A stretch of DNA of 64,000 bases, taken from contig NZ_VISE01000001.1 of NCBI RefSeq assembly GCF_007827275.1, forward strand, positions 2,604,001-2,668,000. The letters run 5' to 3'. The notes under the pieces were generated by a model. That model saw nothing but the letters and a program-made list of their open reading frames with translations, was not told where the DNA came from and ran no database searches. This DNA is from Gillisia sp. Hel_I_86. GTDB lineage: Bacteria > Bacteroidota > Bacteroidia > Flavobacteriales > Flavobacteriaceae. Below are positions 53,063 to 62,698 of this stretch, in pieces (position 1 is the first letter of the stretch; each line of letters starts with the position of its first letter). The position numbers and the translations under genes were made by a program.

Positions 53063-53070
53063 TATCTTTG
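53063..53070 (+). promoter_or_regulatory. -7 promoter box of HMG-CoA lyase gene
   Basis: TATCTTTG ends only 4 nt before the ATG at 53075, implying a leaderless mRNA. It rules out an in-frame upstream start at 53006. Confidence 0.6.
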
Positions 53071-53074
53071 GGCT

Positions 53075-53938
53075 ATGGATAAAATAAAGATTATTGAATG
53101 TCCCAGAGATGCCATGCAAGGCATTAAAACCTTTATTCCTACTGGGGAGAAAATTCAATATATCCAATCTTTGCTACGATGTGGTTTTGATACCATAGAT
53201 TTTGGGAGTTTTGTTTCTCCTAGGGCAATTCCGCAAATGGTAGATACAGCCGAGGTTTTATCTAAACTAGATCTCTCTGCAACTCAAAGTAAATTGCTCG
53301 CCATTATTGCAAATGTTCGAGGTGCTCAGGATGCTTCTCAACATCCAGAAATACAATATTTGGGATATCCTTTTTCTATTTCCGAAAATTTTCAGATGCG
53401 GAATACCCATAAGACCATCGATGAATCTGTAGAAACTTTAAAACAGATATTAGAAATAGCAAATGCTTCCAATAAAGAAGTTGTTGCCTATTTATCCATG
53501 GGTTTTGGAAATCCTTATGGTGACCCATGGAATGTGGAGATAGTTGGAGAATGGACTGAAAAGATGTCTAATATGGGGGTGAGCATCTTATCACTTTCCG
53601 ATACTATTGGGAGTAGTACGCCCGAGATTATTTCATATTTGTATTCTAATCTAATTCCAAAATACCCAAAAATAGAGTTTGGGGCTCATCTACATACAAC
53701 GCCCACCTCTTGGCATGAAAAAATAGATGCAGCTTATACTTCGGGTTGCAGAAGATTCGATGGAGCCATTCAAGGTTTTGGAGGTTGCCCGATGGCAAAA
53801 GATGAATTAACAGGGAATATGCCTACCGAAAAAATGCTTTCTTACTTCAATTCTAAAAAAGCAGATTCCAATATTAAAATGACCAGTTTTGAATCCTCTT
53901 ATAATGAGGCAACTAAAATCTTCTCAGCTTATCATTAG
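53075..53938 (+). CDS. Hydroxymethylglutaryl-CoA lyase
   Basis: Splits HMG-CoA to acetyl-CoA and acetoacetate, the last step of leucine breakdown. The 287-residue TIM-barrel protein starts MDKIKIIECPRDAMQGIKTF and has FDTIDFGSFVSPRAIPQM, LSDTIGSSTPE, FGAHLHTTP and the catalytic cysteine loop FDGAIQGFGGCPMAKDELTGN in parts (GGCPMA). It is the short bacterial form. It stands alone; other leucine-degradation genes are not in view. Confidence 0.93.
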   Translation: MDKIKIIECPRDAMQGIKTFIPTGEKIQYIQSLLRCGFDTIDFGSFVSPRAIPQMVDTAEVLSKLDLSATQSKLLAIIANVRGAQDASQHPEIQYLGYPFSISENFQMRNTHKTIDESVETLKQILEIANASNKEVVAYLSMGFGNPYGDPWNVEIVGEWTEKMSNMGVSILSLSDTIGSSTPEIISYLYSNLIPKYPKIEFGAHLHTTPTSWHEKIDAAYTSGCRRFDGAIQGFGGCPMAKDELTGNMPTEKMLSYFNSKKADSNIKMTSFESSYNEATKIFSAYH

Positions 53939-54000
53939 TATTATCGATACTTCTTCGGTTTTTTATTGTTAAATATTATTTAAAATTAATCTAAATAAGT

Positions 54001-54031
54001 TTTGTGTAACTAGAATTCGTTTTTATATTTG
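54001..54031 (+). promoter_or_regulatory. Promoter of the DUF4856-imelysin-HTTM-TonB operon
   Basis: TTTG (54001-54004), 19-nt spacer, TATATTTG (54024-54031): an exact consensus pair, 45 nt before the first ATG. Confidence 0.75.
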
Positions 54032-54076
54032 CACTCGAAACAGATCACTATTTTAATTCAGTCTAAATAAATATTC

Positions 54077-55285
54077 ATGAAAAGATTAGCTTTAATTGCG
54101 TTCACCGCAGGATTAACTTTAACCTCTTGCAGCTCAGACGACGCACAATTACCAATGGAAAACACGCTTGTAATCCCACAAAATTACACTTTTGAAAGAG
54201 GGAATGCAACTACCGTAAATTTCGAGGGGCAAACTACCAGACTCCAAATGTCTGCCGAAATTCTGTCTTCTTTCACTGATTTTGAAAATGCCACAGCAGA
54301 ATCACTTTCCAATATGTTCTCCAATGAAAATTCACCTTTTTCTTCAGCTGCATTAAATGAATCTTCAAAAAGTGTGAAATCTAAAGTAGCAGCATCTAGC
54401 TTATATTTTTCATCAAACACAGTAGAAAGCACAGAAATAAAAGCAGACTTTGAAGCATTTATTGAAGAGCAAATGACTGTTGTAAAAGCAAACAAGGATC
54501 TATTAGCTGAACCCGGAGTTGCTGGACAAATTGCCGCAGGATCTGGCGTAAGATATGTAAATGGAAAAGGTCTTGAATTAAACCAAGCATTTGCGAAAGG
54601 TTTAATTGGAGGGCTTGTGCTGGATCAAATTATAAACAATTATTTAACTACGGCAGTTCTTGATGAAGGGGATAATAGGATAAAGAATGCGAATGGAGTT
54701 GTTGAAGATGGAACAAATTTTACCACAATGGAACATACATGGGATGAAGCCTATGGATATCTATATGGCGATCCCTCTATTCCTTCTGCAAATCCTAATT
54801 CGGTTTTAGGCCAGAGTCAAGATAAATTACTATTCGATTATTTAGGCGAGGTTGATGCCGATCCAGATTTTGCAGGCTTGGCAACAAGTACTTTTGATGC
54901 CTTCAAAAAAGGTAGAGCGGCAATAGTTGCTGAAAATTATGAAATTCGCGATGAGCAAGTAAGTATCATTAGTAGTAACCTTTCTAAGGTTATTGGTGTA
55001 AGGTCCGTTAGGTACTTGCAAAATGCAAAAAAAGCTTTTGAAAACAATAATAAAGGTAGGGCATTTAATCAGTTATCTGAAGGTTTTGGATTTGTCTATA
55101 GCTTGAGGTTTACTAATAATCCCGCTACTAATATGCCATATATCAATAAAGCACAGGTAGATGAGTTTAAAGCGCAACTTTTAGCCGGAAACGGATTTTG
55201 GGATGTAACTCCGCAAACCTTGGATAGCATTTCTGAAGAAATAGCTACTGCATTTGGTTTCACAGTTGCACAGGCTGCAGAATAA
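54077..55285 (+). CDS. DUF4856 lipoprotein
   Basis: A 402-residue exported lipoprotein (lipobox LTLTSCSSDD, Cys 18). It has the DUF4856 pattern: YTFERGNATTVNFEGQTTRL, MSAEILSSF, NGKGLELNQAFAKGLIGGL, TTMEHTWDEAYGYLYGDPS in parts, and RSVRYLQNAKKAFENN. Its helical layout recalls imelysin, a periplasmic iron-linked family. It is first in the operon, with the imelysin gene 55 nt downstream; a role in handling iron or haem at the outer membrane is inference. Confidence 0.87.
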   Translation: MKRLALIAFTAGLTLTSCSSDDAQLPMENTLVIPQNYTFERGNATTVNFEGQTTRLQMSAEILSSFTDFENATAESLSNMFSNENSPFSSAALNESSKSVKSKVAASSLYFSSNTVESTEIKADFEAFIEEQMTVVKANKDLLAEPGVAGQIAAGSGVRYVNGKGLELNQAFAKGLIGGLVLDQIINNYLTTAVLDEGDNRIKNANGVVEDGTNFTTMEHTWDEAYGYLYGDPSIPSANPNSVLGQSQDKLLFDYLGEVDADPDFAGLATSTFDAFKKGRAAIVAENYEIRDEQVSIISSNLSKVIGVRSVRYLQNAKKAFENNNKGRAFNQLSEGFGFVYSLRFTNNPATNMPYINKAQVDEFKAQLLAGNGFWDVTPQTLDSISEEIATAFGFTVAQAAE

Positions 55286-55340
55286 AAATAATCGTCTGGG
55301 GCCGAATTAATTTCTGCCCCAGATTTTAAAATTCAATATT

Positions 55341-56453
55341 ATGATTAAAATTTCGAAATTTTTATTTTTAGCGCTATTTGTTTTTGCTGCCTGCACTTCA
55401 GATAATGATGGCGAAGAACCAATTAGTGGAGGTGAAAATTCTTTTGACCGTAAAGCTATGTTAGCCAATTGGGCCGATAATATTATTGTTCCGTCTTTTG
55501 AGAATTTTGCATCTTCCACACAAAATCTTCAGGAAAAAACCAACTCTTTTACAACCGATCCTTCTGAAGGGAACTTGGTGCAATTAAGAGCTGCATATAA
55601 AAAGGCATATCTTGATTTTCAGACGGTTTCTATGTTCGAGATTGGCAAAGCTGAAGAATTAAACTACAGAAATTTCTTAAATACTTACCCTACAAATGTT
55701 AGTGCAATTATAAACAAGATTGAAAGTGGGGATTATAATCTTACACTTCCAAGCACTTATAATGAGCAGGGTTTTCCTGCCTTGGATTTATTAATAAACG
55801 GGCTGGCTGATAGTGACCAGGAAATAGTTAACATCTATTCTTCAGAAAAATATAAAAGTTACTTATTAGATGTTTCTAAAAGGATAAATAACCTTACAAG
55901 TGAAGTTAATGCTTCTTGGCAAGGAACTTTTAGAGATAATTTTGTAAATAATACAAGCTCATCCAGTACTGGTTCTGTAGATAAGTTTACGAATGATTAC
56001 GTTTTGTATTTTGAAAAATTCCTTAGGTCCGGTAAAATTGGTTTTCCTGCAGGGGTCTTTACTGGAGAGCCTTCTCCAGGAAATGTAGAGGCTTTATACT
56101 CTCAAGATCTTTCTAAGGAATTATATATTAAATCGGTAAAAAGCGTGCAAGATTTTTTTAACGGTAAATATTATGCTAGTAGCCAAACAGGGCCTAGTTA
56201 TAAACAATATCTGGATTATCTAGATTCTATGAAAGACGGGCAAATATTAAGTACTTTAATCAATAATCAATTCGATACTATTTTAAGTCAGGCTACAGGT
56301 TTGGATCAAAGTTTAAAATCTCAGGTGCAAACAAATAATACCGTAATGCTGCAAGCATTTGATGAATTGCAGAAGGAGGTTATATTATTGAAAGTAGATA
56401 TGATGCAGTCACTTTCCATTAGTGTAGACTATGTAGATTCAGATGGGGATTAG
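55341..56453 (+). CDS. Imelysin-family (M75) lipoprotein with altered metal motif
   Basis: A 370-residue lipoprotein (VFAACTSDND, Cys 18) with the helical imelysin-like fold. The expected GxHxxE motif reads GFPALD (in NEQGFPALDLLINGL): His is replaced by Pro and Glu by Asp, so classical metal binding through this site is unlikely. Other family parts are kept (LRAAYKKAYLDFQTVSMFEIG; SKELYIKSVKSVQDFFNG in parts). It is second in the operon, 12 nt before the HTTM gene. Confidence 0.87.
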   Translation: MIKISKFLFLALFVFAACTSDNDGEEPISGGENSFDRKAMLANWADNIIVPSFENFASSTQNLQEKTNSFTTDPSEGNLVQLRAAYKKAYLDFQTVSMFEIGKAEELNYRNFLNTYPTNVSAIINKIESGDYNLTLPSTYNEQGFPALDLLINGLADSDQEIVNIYSSEKYKSYLLDVSKRINNLTSEVNASWQGTFRDNFVNNTSSSSTGSVDKFTNDYVLYFEKFLRSGKIGFPAGVFTGEPSPGNVEALYSQDLSKELYIKSVKSVQDFFNGKYYASSQTGPSYKQYLDYLDSMKDGQILSTLINNQFDTILSQATGLDQSLKSQVQTNNTVMLQAFDELQKEVILLKVDMMQSLSISVDYVDSDGD

Positions 56454-56465
56454 TCTTTTTTTTAA

Positions 56466-57830
56466 ATGAGGCTTCAGATCAATAAATATTTCAATTCTTA
56501 TACGGAAGCTGCCCCTCTGGCAGTCTTCCGTTTATTTTTTGGGAGTATGATGTTGGCAAGTATTATCCGTTTCTGGTTGAATGGATGGATCGAAAAGCTT
56601 TATATAAATCCTAAATTATTTTTTTCCTATTATGGGTTTGAATGGGTGAAACCGCTGGGCGATTTTACCTATTTAATTTTTATCCTGTGCGGAGTATCAG
56701 CTTTTTTTGTTGCCATCGGTTATAAGTACCGCCTGTTTATCATCAGCTTTTTTTTGAGTTTTACGTACATCGAGTTGATGGATAAAACCACCTATTTAAA
56801 CCATTATTACTTCATAAGTATTCTTAGTTTTTTAATGATTTTTCTTCCTGCAAATGCTTACTTTTCTTTAGATGCTTGGAAAGATCCTAAAAAAGCTTTT
56901 CAACAGATTCCCGCTTGGTGCATAGACTCCTTAAAATTATTGCTGGCTATTGTTTATTTCTATGCAGGGCTTGCCAAATTAAACTCGGATTGGTTGCTGC
57001 GTGCTATGCCATTAAAGATATGGCTGCCTTCCAAATACGATCTTCCTTTGCTTGGAAATCTTATGCAACAGGAATGGGTGCATTATGCCTTTAGTTGGAG
57101 TGGGATGTTGTACGATCTAACAATTCCATTTTTATTACTTTGGAGAAAAACCCGTTTTTTTGCATTCCTTTTGGTAGTTATATTTCACGTTATGACCCGG
57201 GTTCTATTTCCTATTGGGATGTTCCCGTATGTAATGATCGTAAGTGCGCTGATATTTTTTAGTCCCAAGGTGCACCATAAGATTCTCCGTAAAATTTCTA
57301 GTTTCTTCGGAATTAATAAATCGAAATTTGACAATTCTCTAGGCTTAGTCTTTCAGCCTGTAAAAAGAAAGATTTTCCTTTCTGTAGTAGCCGTATTTTT
57401 CTTTATTCAGATCTTGCTTCCGTGGAGATATTTAGCGTATCCAGGAGAACTTTTCTGGACCGAAGAAGGATTTCGCTTTTCCTGGAGGGTCATGTTGATA
57501 GAAAAAGCTGGATATTCGCAGTTTAAAATTGTTGACAGTGAAAGTGGAAGAAGATTTTATGTGGACAATTCCGACTTTTTAACGCCATTTCAGGAAAAAC
57601 AAATGTCTTTTCAACCCGATTTTATGTTGCAGTATGCTCACTTTCTTGCTGAGCATTTTAGAAAAGATGGGCATAAAAATATTGAAGTTTATGTAGAAAA
57701 TTACGTGGCGCTAAATGGCAGAAAAAGTGCTCCCTATATAGATCCTGAACTAAATCTGCTAAATTTTGACGATTCGTTTAAACATAAATCTTTCATATTA
57801 CCATTTCAAGATGAAATTAAAGGCCTTTAG
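56466..57830 (+). CDS. HTTM (vitamin-K-dependent carboxylase-like) membrane protein
   Basis: A 454-residue integral membrane protein with about seven or eight hydrophobic segments in the HTTM arrangement: AAPLAVFRLFFGSMMLASI, YLNHYYFISILSFLMIFLPA, LLAIVYFYAGLAKLNSDWL and FPIGMFPYVMIV. A soluble C-terminal beta-rich domain follows. Animal relatives carboxylate glutamates using vitamin K; bacterial members mostly have no known activity. The catalytic lysine of the animal enzyme cannot be placed by eye. The end overlaps the TonB receptor gene by 20 bp. Confidence 0.85.
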   Translation: MRLQINKYFNSYTEAAPLAVFRLFFGSMMLASIIRFWLNGWIEKLYINPKLFFSYYGFEWVKPLGDFTYLIFILCGVSAFFVAIGYKYRLFIISFFLSFTYIELMDKTTYLNHYYFISILSFLMIFLPANAYFSLDAWKDPKKAFQQIPAWCIDSLKLLLAIVYFYAGLAKLNSDWLLRAMPLKIWLPSKYDLPLLGNLMQQEWVHYAFSWSGMLYDLTIPFLLLWRKTRFFAFLLVVIFHVMTRVLFPIGMFPYVMIVSALIFFSPKVHHKILRKISSFFGINKSKFDNSLGLVFQPVKRKIFLSVVAVFFFIQILLPWRYLAYPGELFWTEEGFRFSWRVMLIEKAGYSQFKIVDSESGRRFYVDNSDFLTPFQEKQMSFQPDFMLQYAHFLAEHFRKDGHKNIEVYVENYVALNGRKSAPYIDPELNLLNFDDSFKHKSFILPFQDEIKGL

Positions 57831-60276
57831 TATATTTTTTTTAGTTACATTTTTCGTTCAAGCGCAGTATTCCCTCAGCGGAAAAATACTTTCTTCAGAT
57901 TCAGGTGAACCCATTTCGAATGCAGAGGTATGGAACAAAACAATTGGTAAAATGACTGTGGCAGATGTGAATGGAAATTTTATAATGAAAGATCTTGCAG
58001 TTGGAGTTTACCAATTTGCCGTATTTAGTTACGATTATGAAATTGAAGAACGGCAAATTAGTATTAATCTAGATACCACGGCAGAATTTAGGTTGTCGCC
58101 CTTGGCAGAAAGATTAAGCGAGGTTTTACTTACTAACCGAAGGGAACAGATTTTTGCTTTAAGGCAACTAAGGAAAGTAGAAGGAACTGCGATTTATGCC
58201 GGTAAAAAAAGCGAGGTAGTCCTATTGGGTAAGGTTGCTGGGAACTTGGCAGCCAACAATGCCAGACAAATTTACAGTCAAGTGGTTGGACTAAATATTT
58301 ATGACAATGGCGATGCAGGTCTCCAACTAAATATCGGCGGTAGGGGATTGGACCCCAACAGGACCCAGAATTTTAATACTAGGCAAAATGGTTATGATAT
58401 TTCTGCAGATGTTTTAGGATATCCGGAAAGTTATTACACCCCACCTCCAGAAGCATTAAGGGAGATCCAGGTGGTACGTGGAGCTGCATCACTTCAATAT
58501 GGAACCCAGTTTGGAGGGCTTATTAATTTTAAATTTAAAGAGCCAGTTCCAGATAAGGAAATTGAACTTATCTCCAGACAATCTGTGGGGTCGTATAATT
58601 TGTTTACCAGTTTTAACAGCTTAAGCGGTACCATTGGGAAATTCAGTTATTATACATACTATAATTATAAAAGTGGGGAAGGCTTCCGGCCAAATTCTGA
58701 ATATGATTCTCATAATGCTTTTGCTTATATAGGTTGGAAGTTCAATGAAAAAACTAAAATAAGTTTCGAATATACTTTTTTAGATTATTTGGCTCAGCAA
58801 CCCGGCGGTCTCACAGATGCCCAGTTTTATGAAAACCCTAATTTTTCCAATAGGGAACGTAACTGGTTTGATGTGAACTGGAATTTATTTGCGCTAAAAC
58901 TTCAACATAAAATTTCAGAGAGAACAGATTTTAGTTTAAATATATTTGGCCTTGATGCTACAAGAAAAGCAGTGGGATTTCGAGAAAATAGGGTTTCCCA
59001 AGCAGATGATCCAGCTGCGCCTAGAGAATTATTGGTGGACAATTTCTCCAATTGGGGAGCAGAAGCCCGTGTTTTAACAAGATATAATTTCTTGGGTGAA
59101 GAATCTGTTCTACTATTTGGAAGTAAGTATTATGATGCAAAAAATAATCAGCGCCAAGGACCGGGAAGTGCGACTGCAGGTCCTGATTTCGATTTTGCTA
59201 AACAGCAATTTCCCAGTTATTCAAGACAATCTGAATTTGTTTTTCCAAATAAAAACCTCGCTTTTTTCGGTGAGAATATCTTCAACATTACCAACAGGTT
59301 TTCCATTACACCAGGATTTCGATATGAATATATAAATACCCAAGCAGAGGGAGATTATAAATTTATACTTGAAGATTTGGCAGGAAATATTCTTGTAAAC
59401 CAAACCATTCCCGATAACAGGAAATTTGACAGAAACTTTGTTTTACTTGGAATTGGCAGTAGCTTCAACTTGAATACAACTAACGAACTGTACGCTAATT
59501 TTTCCCAGAATTATCGCTCTGTTACCTTTAATGATATACGGGTGATAAATCCGGTTTTTCAGGTAGATCCAAATATCAAGGATGAGGAAGGTTTTACATC
59601 AGATCTTGGAATTCGTGGTAGGCTTAAGGATTTCGTTTCTTATGATTTTAGTGTTTTTGCTTTGAAATACAATAAAAGGATTGGCGAGGTTTTAAAGTCT
59701 GAAACTAGGGAAAATGCCCAAGGAGAAGTTGAAGAAACTGGAAGGATCGTGCGTTTTAGAGGAAATATAGGTGATGCCTTTATCTATGGATTGGAAACTT
59801 TTGCTGATTGGAACCTTAGAAACACTTTTTTCGATTCGGCAAAGAATTACAAATTGAATGTTTTTATAAACGCCGCGTTTACAAAATCGGAATACACTAG
59901 TTCCCAAGAGGTTAATGTTAAAGGAAATCAAGTGGAATTTATTCCTGAAGTCAATCTTAAGACGGGATTGAACTTTGGATATAAAAACTTTCTCGCTGGA
60001 TTGCAATACACTTATTTATCCAGTCAGTTTACAGATGCAACCAATGCTCCACAGGATTTAAATGACAATCAGCGTGGAATTGAAGGAAGCATTCCCGCCT
60101 ACGGAATAATGGATCTTTCCACTTCCTATTCCTTGGGAAAATTTAGAATAGAGACAGGTATTAATAATTTATTGGATAAATCTTATTTTACGCGGAGGGC
60201 AACAGGATACCCAGGTCCGGGAATAATTCCGGCACAACCTCTTACTTGGTATGCTACTTTACAAATAAAGTTGTAA
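57811..60276 (+). CDS. TonB-dependent receptor, FecA-like
   Basis: An 821-residue outer-membrane transporter. Signal peptide (ending FFVQAQ), carboxypeptidase-regulatory-like domain (YSLSGKILSSDSGEPISNAE), plug (AANNARQIYSQVVGLNIYD, LNIGGRGLDPNRTQNFNTRQ, IQVVRGAASLQYGTQFGGLI) and a barrel with NNLLDKSYFTRRATGYPGPG, ending TWYATLQIKL. The IYDNGDAGLQLNIGGRG pattern is typical of FecA-type iron-citrate receptors. The start at 57811 overlaps the HTTM gene by 20 bp, so the operon is tightly coupled. Confidence 0.92.
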   Translation: MKLKAFSIFFLVTFFVQAQYSLSGKILSSDSGEPISNAEVWNKTIGKMTVADVNGNFIMKDLAVGVYQFAVFSYDYEIEERQISINLDTTAEFRLSPLAERLSEVLLTNRREQIFALRQLRKVEGTAIYAGKKSEVVLLGKVAGNLAANNARQIYSQVVGLNIYDNGDAGLQLNIGGRGLDPNRTQNFNTRQNGYDISADVLGYPESYYTPPPEALREIQVVRGAASLQYGTQFGGLINFKFKEPVPDKEIELISRQSVGSYNLFTSFNSLSGTIGKFSYYTYYNYKSGEGFRPNSEYDSHNAFAYIGWKFNEKTKISFEYTFLDYLAQQPGGLTDAQFYENPNFSNRERNWFDVNWNLFALKLQHKISERTDFSLNIFGLDATRKAVGFRENRVSQADDPAAPRELLVDNFSNWGAEARVLTRYNFLGEESVLLFGSKYYDAKNNQRQGPGSATAGPDFDFAKQQFPSYSRQSEFVFPNKNLAFFGENIFNITNRFSITPGFRYEYINTQAEGDYKFILEDLAGNILVNQTIPDNRKFDRNFVLLGIGSSFNLNTTNELYANFSQNYRSVTFNDIRVINPVFQVDPNIKDEEGFTSDLGIRGRLKDFVSYDFSVFALKYNKRIGEVLKSETRENAQGEVEETGRIVRFRGNIGDAFIYGLETFADWNLRNTFFDSAKNYKLNVFINAAFTKSEYTSSQEVNVKGNQVEFIPEVNLKTGLNFGYKNFLAGLQYTYLSSQFTDATNAPQDLNDNQRGIEGSIPAYGIMDLSTSYSLGKFRIETGINNLLDKSYFTRRATGYPGPGIIPAQPLTWYATLQIKL

Positions 60277-60353
60277 ACAGATGCTGATTGTTCCTTTTCA
60301 GAATAAATCCAAGATTAGCTGATTTTCAGACTATTTCCTTGTTTTAAATTACG

Positions 60354-60361
60354 TATATTTG
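60354..60361 (+). promoter_or_regulatory. -7 promoter box of guaB
   Basis: TATATTTG matches TAnnTTTG, 24 nt before the ATG at 60386, and overlaps a rejected TTG start at 60359. Confidence 0.6.
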
Positions 60362-60385
60362 CACGCAATTAAATCTTTAATTGCT

Positions 60386-61858
60386 ATGACTGCACACGAT
60401 TCCAAAATTGTTGGGGAAGGACTTACATACGACGACGTATTATTGGTTCCCGCATTTTCAGAAATTCTACCCCGCGACGTAAGTATTCGCTCAAAATTCA
60501 CAAAAAATATTACTATTAATTTGCCGATAATATCCGCAGCCATGGATACGGTTACCGAGAGCAAGATGGCTATCGCCATGGCTCGGGAAGGTGGTATTGG
60601 TGTGTTGCATAAGAATATGAGCATTGAGGAACAAGCCCTGAAGGTTCGTAAGGTGAAACGTGCGGAAAGTGGGATGATTATAGATCCGATTACCTTGCCA
60701 TTGTCCGCAAAGGTGATCGATGCCAAAAATAATATGAAGGAGCACAGTATTGGGGGAATTCCAATTATAGATGCCCATGGGAAGTTATTGGGTATCGTAA
60801 CCAATAGGGATCTAAGGTTTGAGAAAAACAATAGTAGACCAATTGCTGAAGTTATGACTTCAGAGAATTTGGTTACGGTTTCTGAAGGGACTTCTTTGGA
60901 AGAAGCTGAGGTGATCTTGCAAAAAAATAAGATTGAAAAATTACCGGTTGTAAACGATCAGGATAAATTGGTTGGATTAATTACATTCCGTGATATTACA
61001 AAACTTACCCAAAAACCAAATGCCAATAAAGATGGCTACGGAAGGCTTCGCGTTGCAGCGGCTATCGGTGTAACTGCAGATTCTGTAGAACGTGCCAGTG
61101 CTTTGGTGAAAGCAGGTGTAGATGCTATTATCATAGATACTGCTCACGGTCATACCAAAGGAGTGGTTGAAGTATTAAAAAATATAAAAGCAAAATTTCC
61201 AGATTTAGAAGTTGTTGTTGGAAATATAGCAACTGCTGAAGCTGCCAAATATTTGGCCGATGCAGGTGCAGATGCCGTAAAAGTTGGAATTGGACCTGGA
61301 TCTATTTGCACCACAAGAGTTGTGGCCGGAGTAGGATTCCCTCAGTTCTCTGCAGTACTAGAAGTTGCAGCTGCTCTTAAAGGAACCGGTGTTCCTGTAA
61401 TTGCAGATGGAGGAATTCGGTATACAGGAGATATTCCAAAGGCTATTGCGGCTGGAGCAGATTGTGTAATGCTGGGATCTCTTCTTGCGGGAACAAAAGA
61501 ATCTCCAGGTGAAACCATTATTTATGAAGGTAGAAAATTCAAGTCATATCGAGGAATGGGATCTGTAGAAGCTATGAAACAAGGTTCCAAAGACAGGTAT
61601 TTCCAGGATGTGGAAGACGATATCAAGAAGTTGGTGCCAGAAGGAATTGTAGGACGTGTGCCTTATAAAGGAGAATTAGAAGAAAGCATCCATCAATTTG
61701 TAGGTGGTTTAAGGGCCGGTATGGGGTATTGTGGTGCAAAGGATATTGAAACTTTAAAAGAGACCGGGAAGTTTGTGAAGATCTCTTCTTCTGGAATCAA
61801 TGAAAGTCATCCTCATGATGTAACCATCACTAATGAATCTCCTAACTATAGTAGATAA
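60386..61858 (+). CDS. guaB: Inosine-5'-monophosphate dehydrogenase
   Basis: Oxidises IMP to XMP, the entry step to guanine nucleotides. The 490-residue protein has the N-terminal [19 protein letters not shown], two CBS domains (about residues 95-205), the catalytic-Cys loop [15 protein letters not shown], the flap with [18 protein letters not shown] and [20 protein letters not shown] in parts. Length is normal for the family. It is monocistronic. Confidence 0.98.
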   Translation: MTAHDSKIVGEGLTYDDVLLVPAFSEILPRDVSIRSKFTKNITINLPIISAAMDTVTESKMAIAMAREGGIGVLHKNMSIEEQALKVRKVKRAESGMIIDPITLPLSAKVIDAKNNMKEHSIGGIPIIDAHGKLLGIVTNRDLRFEKNNSRPIAEVMTSENLVTVSEGTSLEEAEVILQKNKIEKLPVVNDQDKLVGLITFRDITKLTQKPNANKDGYGRLRVAAAIGVTADSVERASALVKAGVDAIIIDTAHGHTKGVVEVLKNIKAKFPDLEVVVGNIATAEAAKYLADAGADAVKVGIGPGSICTTRVVAGVGFPQFSAVLEVAAALKGTGVPVIADGGIRYTGDIPKAIAAGADCVMLGSLLAGTKESPGETIIYEGRKFKSYRGMGSVEAMKQGSKDRYFQDVEDDIKKLVPEGIVGRVPYKGELEESIHQFVGGLRAGMGYCGAKDIETLKETGKFVKISSSGINESHPHDVTITNESPNYSR

Positions 61859-62131
61859 TTTTATGGTCATATTAGGCATGTCGAAATATGGAGAGATACT
61901 AAATAATGTATATCCGCTTTTCGTCAAACAAGGCACTTGACCACGTTGGCATACTGAACTACTTTCAGGGTCTGTACTGGATTAAATGGGATACTGAAAC
62001 AAGTTATGTATGACGAGTAATCTGAGCTGTCATTCTGAAGGAAACGTAGTGGACTGAAGAATCTCAATAAAACAGCATCAATTTAACTAGAGATCCCTCC
62101 CAGCGTCGGGATGACATTTGATTAATACAAC
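61859..62131. repeat. Gene-free stretch with decayed repeats
   Basis: Begins with a MITE end TGTATATCCG (61907-61916) in the copy-5 orientation, followed by broken forms of both hairpins (CATACTGAA...TTTCAGGGT and GATACTGAAACAAGTT) to about 62015; the other end is lost. Then come GTCATTCTGA (about 62031-62040) and GAGATCCCTCCCAGCGTCGG (about 62091-62110), half units of other families. Confidence 0.6.
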
Positions 62132-62168
62132 AAAAATGCTGCTTCAATAATTTTGAAGCAGCATTTTT
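62132..62168. terminator. Bidirectional terminator before ompH
   Basis: Perfect 16-bp stem AAAAATGCTGCTTCAA / TTGAAGCAGCATTTTT with a short AT loop; the T-run TTTTTTTT follows on the plus strand and the A-run on the other side serves the leftward ompH-like gene. Confidence 0.88.
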
Positions 62169-62185
62169 TTTACATTTAATTGAAC

Positions 62186-62698
62186 TTACTCTTTTGGTAA
62201 TTCTATACCTAACTTTTTCATCACGGCATCCGTGATATCATACTTTTCGTCTGAATAGGCCAATCCATTCACACTTGTATTGAAGATTTGGGTGTACTTT
62301 TCTGTAGCGATAATCATTTTCATCGCTTCGTCAATTTTCACGTAAAGGGGTTGTGTTAATTCGTTACGTCTTACTTGCATAAGGACGGAAGCCTTTTGCC
62401 TGAAGTTTTTGATATCATTTTCAATTGAAATAATTTCAGATTCTTTGCTCTTTTTTTCCTCTTCGGTAAATGTGGTGCTATTGGTTTGGTAGCTGGCCAC
62501 CAAATCTTCATATTTTGTAATAGTTGTTTGTAGATCTTCCTGAAGTTTGGTGTTATAGGTTTTTAAGCCTTCCTCAACAGCTGCAATTTCAGGCATTTGA
62601 GACATTATAAATTCAGCATCTATTGTTCCTACTTTTGTTTGAGATTGAACACTTAAACTTGTAATAAAAAGGGCTAATGCCAGTAATGTGTTTTTCAT
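62186..62698 (-). CDS. OmpH/Skp-family periplasmic chaperone
   Basis: A 170-residue exported protein: signal peptide about residues 1-19 (ending SVQSQ), then the Skp pattern TKVGTIDAEFIMSQMPEIAA, a long helical tentacle region (LQEDLQTTITKYEDLVASYQ; FTEEEKKSKESEIISIENDI) and a C-terminal YDITDAVMKKLGI strand. Skp escorts unfolded outer-membrane proteins across the periplasm. It stands alone, not next to bamA. Confidence 0.9.
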   Translation of the reverse strand: MKNTLLALALFITSLSVQSQTKVGTIDAEFIMSQMPEIAAVEEGLKTYNTKLQEDLQTTITKYEDLVASYQTNSTTFTEEEKKSKESEIISIENDIKNFRQKASVLMQVRRNELTQPLYVKIDEAMKMIIATEKYTQIFNTSVNGLAYSDEKYDITDAVMKKLGIELPKE

